Positions 6,043 to 7,532 of a stretch of 7,532 nt of DNA are shown here, one piece after another. Position numbers and translations under genes: made by a program. The stretch spans positions 1-7,532 of the forward strand of contig NZ_JACRSX010000009.1 of the NCBI RefSeq assembly GCF_014384985.1. The letters are read 5' to 3'. Below the pieces are notes generated by a model. It was not told where the DNA came from. It ran no database searches and was given only the letters and a program-made list of their open reading frames with translations. Each line of letters starts with the position of its first letter. Position 1 is the first letter of the stretch. This DNA is from Jutongia huaianensis. GTDB lineage: Bacteria > Bacillota > Clostridia > Lachnospirales > Lachnospiraceae.

Positions 6043-6549
6043 ATGCATAGTTTTCAGTCATTTACAGCCGATATGATGGAATGCAGTCCATTTGATAAGA
6101 TCGGAAAGGAATGGATGCTGGTAACAGCAGGAAATGAGGAGAAGGTAAATACCATGACAGCTTCCTGGGGTGGCATGGGGGTTATGTGGGGGAAAAATGC
6201 TGCTTTTATTGTAATTCGTCAAAGCCGCTATACAAAAGAGTTTATTGATAAAGAGGGAACCTTTTCCTTGTCATTTCTGGGAGAGAAGCATCGCAATATG
6301 CTCAAATATCTGGGAACGGTGTCCGGACGCACAGAGGATAAGATTAAAGAAGCAGGCGTAGAGATCAATTATCAGAATGGTGTTCCATATGTGGATCAGG
6401 CGAATCTCGTATTGATCTGCCGAGCCATGTCTGCTACAGAACTTAAGCCGGAGGAGTTTCTTGATTCGGAGATTGATGAAAAATGGTATGCAGACAAAGA
6501 TTATCATACCTTATATATTGCGGAGATCACAGATTTTCTGGCGCGGTAA
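6043..6549 (+). CDS. Flavin reductase family protein (FMN-binding split barrel)
   Basis: The 168-residue product matches the short flavin-reductase-like/FMN-binding split-barrel family. Members bind FMN as dimers and either reduce flavin with NAD(P)H or act as flavoprotein oxidoreductases. NTMTASWG (36-43) corresponds to the phosphate- and flavin-binding segment. It is followed by the FIVIRQSRYTKEF strand-turn (55-67), with R59 and R62, and by TFSLSFL and the helix KHRNMLKYLGTVSGR, all in the usual order. No signal peptide is present, so it is predicted cytoplasmic. The start at 6043 has GGAGG 6 bases upstream. It is transcribed alone and divergently from the PHP gene. No partner monooxygenase or ferredoxin gene lies in the window, so the physiological electron acceptor cannot be inferred. 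Confidence 0.9.
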   Translation: MHSFQSFTADMMECSPFDKIGKEWMLVTAGNEEKVNTMTASWGGMGVMWGKNAAFIVIRQSRYTKEFIDKEGTFSLSFLGEKHRNMLKYLGTVSGRTEDKIKEAGVEINYQNGVPYVDQANLVLICRAMSATELKPEEFLDSEIDEKWYADKDYHTLYIAEITDFLAR

Positions 6550-6631
6550 TTGTGTTCAAACAGTGAAGAAAATATGGCAGAAATCCGGCATTTTTATGTC
6601 ACAAAAGGGGCAGATGTGTTGATTGAATAAA

Positions 6632-6646
6632 TCTATTTCAAATAGA
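6632..6646. repeat. 15-base palindrome in the gap after the flavin-reductase gene
   Basis: TCTATTT-C-AAATAGA is a perfect 7-base inverted repeat around a single base. It is followed on the plus strand by an A-run rather than a T-run, so it does not look like a plus-strand terminator. It lies about 75 bases upstream of the -35 of the secreted-protein gene and could be a regulator site. The rest of the 6550-6721 gap is AT-rich and holds nothing else I can support, including no clear terminator for the flavin-reductase gene. Confidence 0.3.
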
Positions 6647-6721
6647 AAAAATAACGCCGCACAAAATATAGTTTAATGCCGATTTTTCCGCTATTTTCCA
6701 CGGATTTTGCACTCGCAATTA

Positions 6722-6750
6722 TTGACAGGAAAATATGAGTGTGCTATTAT
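6722..6750 (+). promoter_or_regulatory. Strong extended -10 promoter of the secreted-protein gene
   Basis: A consensus -35 TTGACA (6722-6727), a 17-base spacer and -10 TATTAT (6745-6750) are reinforced by TGC immediately before the -10 (extended -10 element). Transcription should start near 6757, about 33 bases before the ATG. This is the closest to consensus of the promoters seen in the window. Confidence 0.88.
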
Positions 6751-6775
6751 GGATTTGCAAATTTATATACTTATT

Positions 6776-6782
6776 AAGGAGG
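6776..6782 (+). promoter_or_regulatory. Consensus ribosome binding site of the secreted-protein gene
   Basis: AAGGAGG, complementary to the 3' end of 16S rRNA over all seven bases, lies 7 bases before the ATG at 6790. Together with the promoter it predicts high expression and fixes the start. Confidence 0.85.
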
Positions 6783-6789
6783 CAATATT

Positions 6790-7389
6790 ATGAGATTATC
6801 AAATGTAGCAAAAAGAGTATTTTCTGTTGCATTAGCAGCAACTGTTGCAGCTTCTTCTATTGTTGCTGTACCACAGGTTTCCAAGAAGGCTGACGCTGCA
6901 TCCAGCGCAACTGCATATCTTTGCTTCGCAAGCAAGAGCTATAATGGTGTACTTTCTAACCACGACGACTCAAACCGCAGCAAGGGTGTTATGAATGGAA
7001 ACAAGAAAGCATCCATCAAGGGAATTAAGGTTTCTAACGCAACCATCAAGAAAGGCAGCTTTACTGTAACAGTAACCGCTTCCGGTGCGAAACTGAAATC
7101 CTTTGCAAAGGATGGCGGCTGGAACAGCATTTATGTAGACACAAGCCTTGCAGGTAAGGACAAGAAGAAACTCAAAGTAACATCTGCAACATTAAAGATT
7201 GACGGTTCTACAGTAAAGACCATCAAGAACCCTACACTTACTCCGGATCCGGGTGTTAAGACCGGCAACACACAGGTAATGGTCGTTAATACTTGGAATA
7301 AGTATTCTCAGAAGAAGTACAAAGCAGCAAGCTGCAAGAAGATGCCTAAGAAGAGCATCTCTGTTACAATTTCCGGTACATTAAAATAA
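6790..7389 (+). CDS. Secreted lysine-rich, glutamate-free protein of unknown function
   Basis: I do not recognise this 199-residue protein with confidence. It has a clear Sec signal peptide: a basic start (MRLSNVAKR), a hydrophobic core (10-27) and a likely cleavage after KKADA (residue 36). The mature part of about 163 residues contains 29 Lys and 1 Arg against 7 Asp and no Glu, so it is strongly basic. It alternates short beta-prone stretches (SFTVTVTASG, KLKVTSATLKIDG, TQVMVVNTWN, SISVTISGTL), suggesting an all-beta, Ig- or carbohydrate-binding-like fold; this is inference. The only two Cys (45 and 182) sit near the two ends of the mature chain and could form a clamp. No sortase motif, lipobox, transmembrane anchor or catalytic motif is visible. 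Codon choice (many AAC, GAC, TTC, GGT) differs from neighbouring genes, as in highly expressed genes. It has its own strong promoter, ribosome site and terminator. Wall polymer or polysaccharide binding through the basic surface is possible but unproven. Confidence 0.85.
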   Translation: MRLSNVAKRVFSVALAATVAASSIVAVPQVSKKADAASSATAYLCFASKSYNGVLSNHDDSNRSKGVMNGNKKASIKGIKVSNATIKKGSFTVTVTASGAKLKSFAKDGGWNSIYVDTSLAGKDKKKLKVTSATLKIDGSTVKTIKNPTLTPDPGVKTGNTQVMVVNTWNKYSQKKYKAASCKKMPKKSISVTISGTLK

Positions 7390-7444
7390 TACATTTTAAT
7401 GGGAATCTAAGGTAGATATTTTTGATTGCACTTCTACATTTTGA

Positions 7445-7488
7445 AGAGCCATATAACAGTGGAGATCATTGTTATATGGCTCTTTTTG
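7445..7488 (+). terminator. Strong intrinsic terminator after the secreted-protein gene
   Basis: A perfect 14-base stem (7445-7458 with 7470-7483) encloses an 11-base loop and is followed directly by TTTTT. It lies 55 bases after the stop codon and closes this single-gene transcription unit. Confidence 0.93.
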
Positions 7489-7519
7489 AATGGAATAAGA
7501 AAGTGTTGCATTTTTTGTA

Positions 7520-7528
7520 TGCTATTAT
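7520..7528 (+). promoter_or_regulatory. Possible extended -10 promoter at the window end
   Basis: TGC-TATTAT (7520-7528) repeats exactly the extended -10 of the secreted-protein gene. No good -35 lies at the right distance (TTGCAT at 7506-7511 is only 11 bases away), so the site would rely on the extended -10. It suggests another plus-strand gene begins just outside the window. Confidence 0.35.
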
Positions 7529-7532
7529 GCAG

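Noticed and set aside
6575..6600. Possible terminator after the flavin-reductase gene (GC patch followed by TTTTT)
   Set aside because: The arms do not pair beyond three or four bases.
6574..6630. An 18-codon open frame after the flavin-reductase gene
   Set aside because: It has no convincing ribosome site or promoter and is too short to judge without conservation data.

Overview
This window looks like chromosomal DNA from a low-to-moderate GC Gram-positive anaerobe, most likely a gut Lachnospiraceae (Clostridia) member. The reasons are strong AGGAGG-type ribosome binding sites, near-consensus sigma-A promoters, a SpoIID/LytB protein, and the general character of the proteins. The family placement is inference; no 16S or other marker is present.

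Left edge (1-723): a decayed integration locus. The minus strand carries a tRNA-Thr(CGT) gene with a promoter and a terminator. Beyond its 3' end lies the N-terminal part of a tyrosine-recombinase integrase, broken by at least three frame changes. That remnant is interrupted at about position 118 by what looks like the end of an IS256-family insertion sequence, whose transposase reads out of the window at position 1.

Centre left (852-4135, plus strand): three collinear genes. They encode a short pyruvate-kinase-like protein lacking the C-terminal domain, a zinc-dependent phospholipase C-like metalloprotein, and a membrane-anchored SpoIID/LytB-type peptidoglycan enzyme. No terminator is visible between them, so they may be co-transcribed, though their products suggest no common pathway.

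Centre right (4138-5865, minus strand): a YihY/BrkB-type membrane protein, tail to tail with the SpoIID-like gene with only 2 bases between the stop codons, and upstream of it a PHP-domain metal-dependent phosphoesterase. The PHP gene is divergent from a flavin-reductase-family gene (6043-6549, plus). Their two promoters share almost the same -35 hexamer.

Right edge (6550-7532): a self-contained transcription unit with a near-perfect extended -10 promoter, a consensus ribosome binding site, a 199-residue secreted protein that is very lysine-rich and has no glutamate, and a perfect 14-bp-stem terminator. This looks like an abundantly made exported protein of unknown function and is the least explained gene here. 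A second extended -10 motif at the very end suggests another gene just outside.

I see no CRISPR array, no recognisable riboswitch and no clear defence or biosynthetic system.
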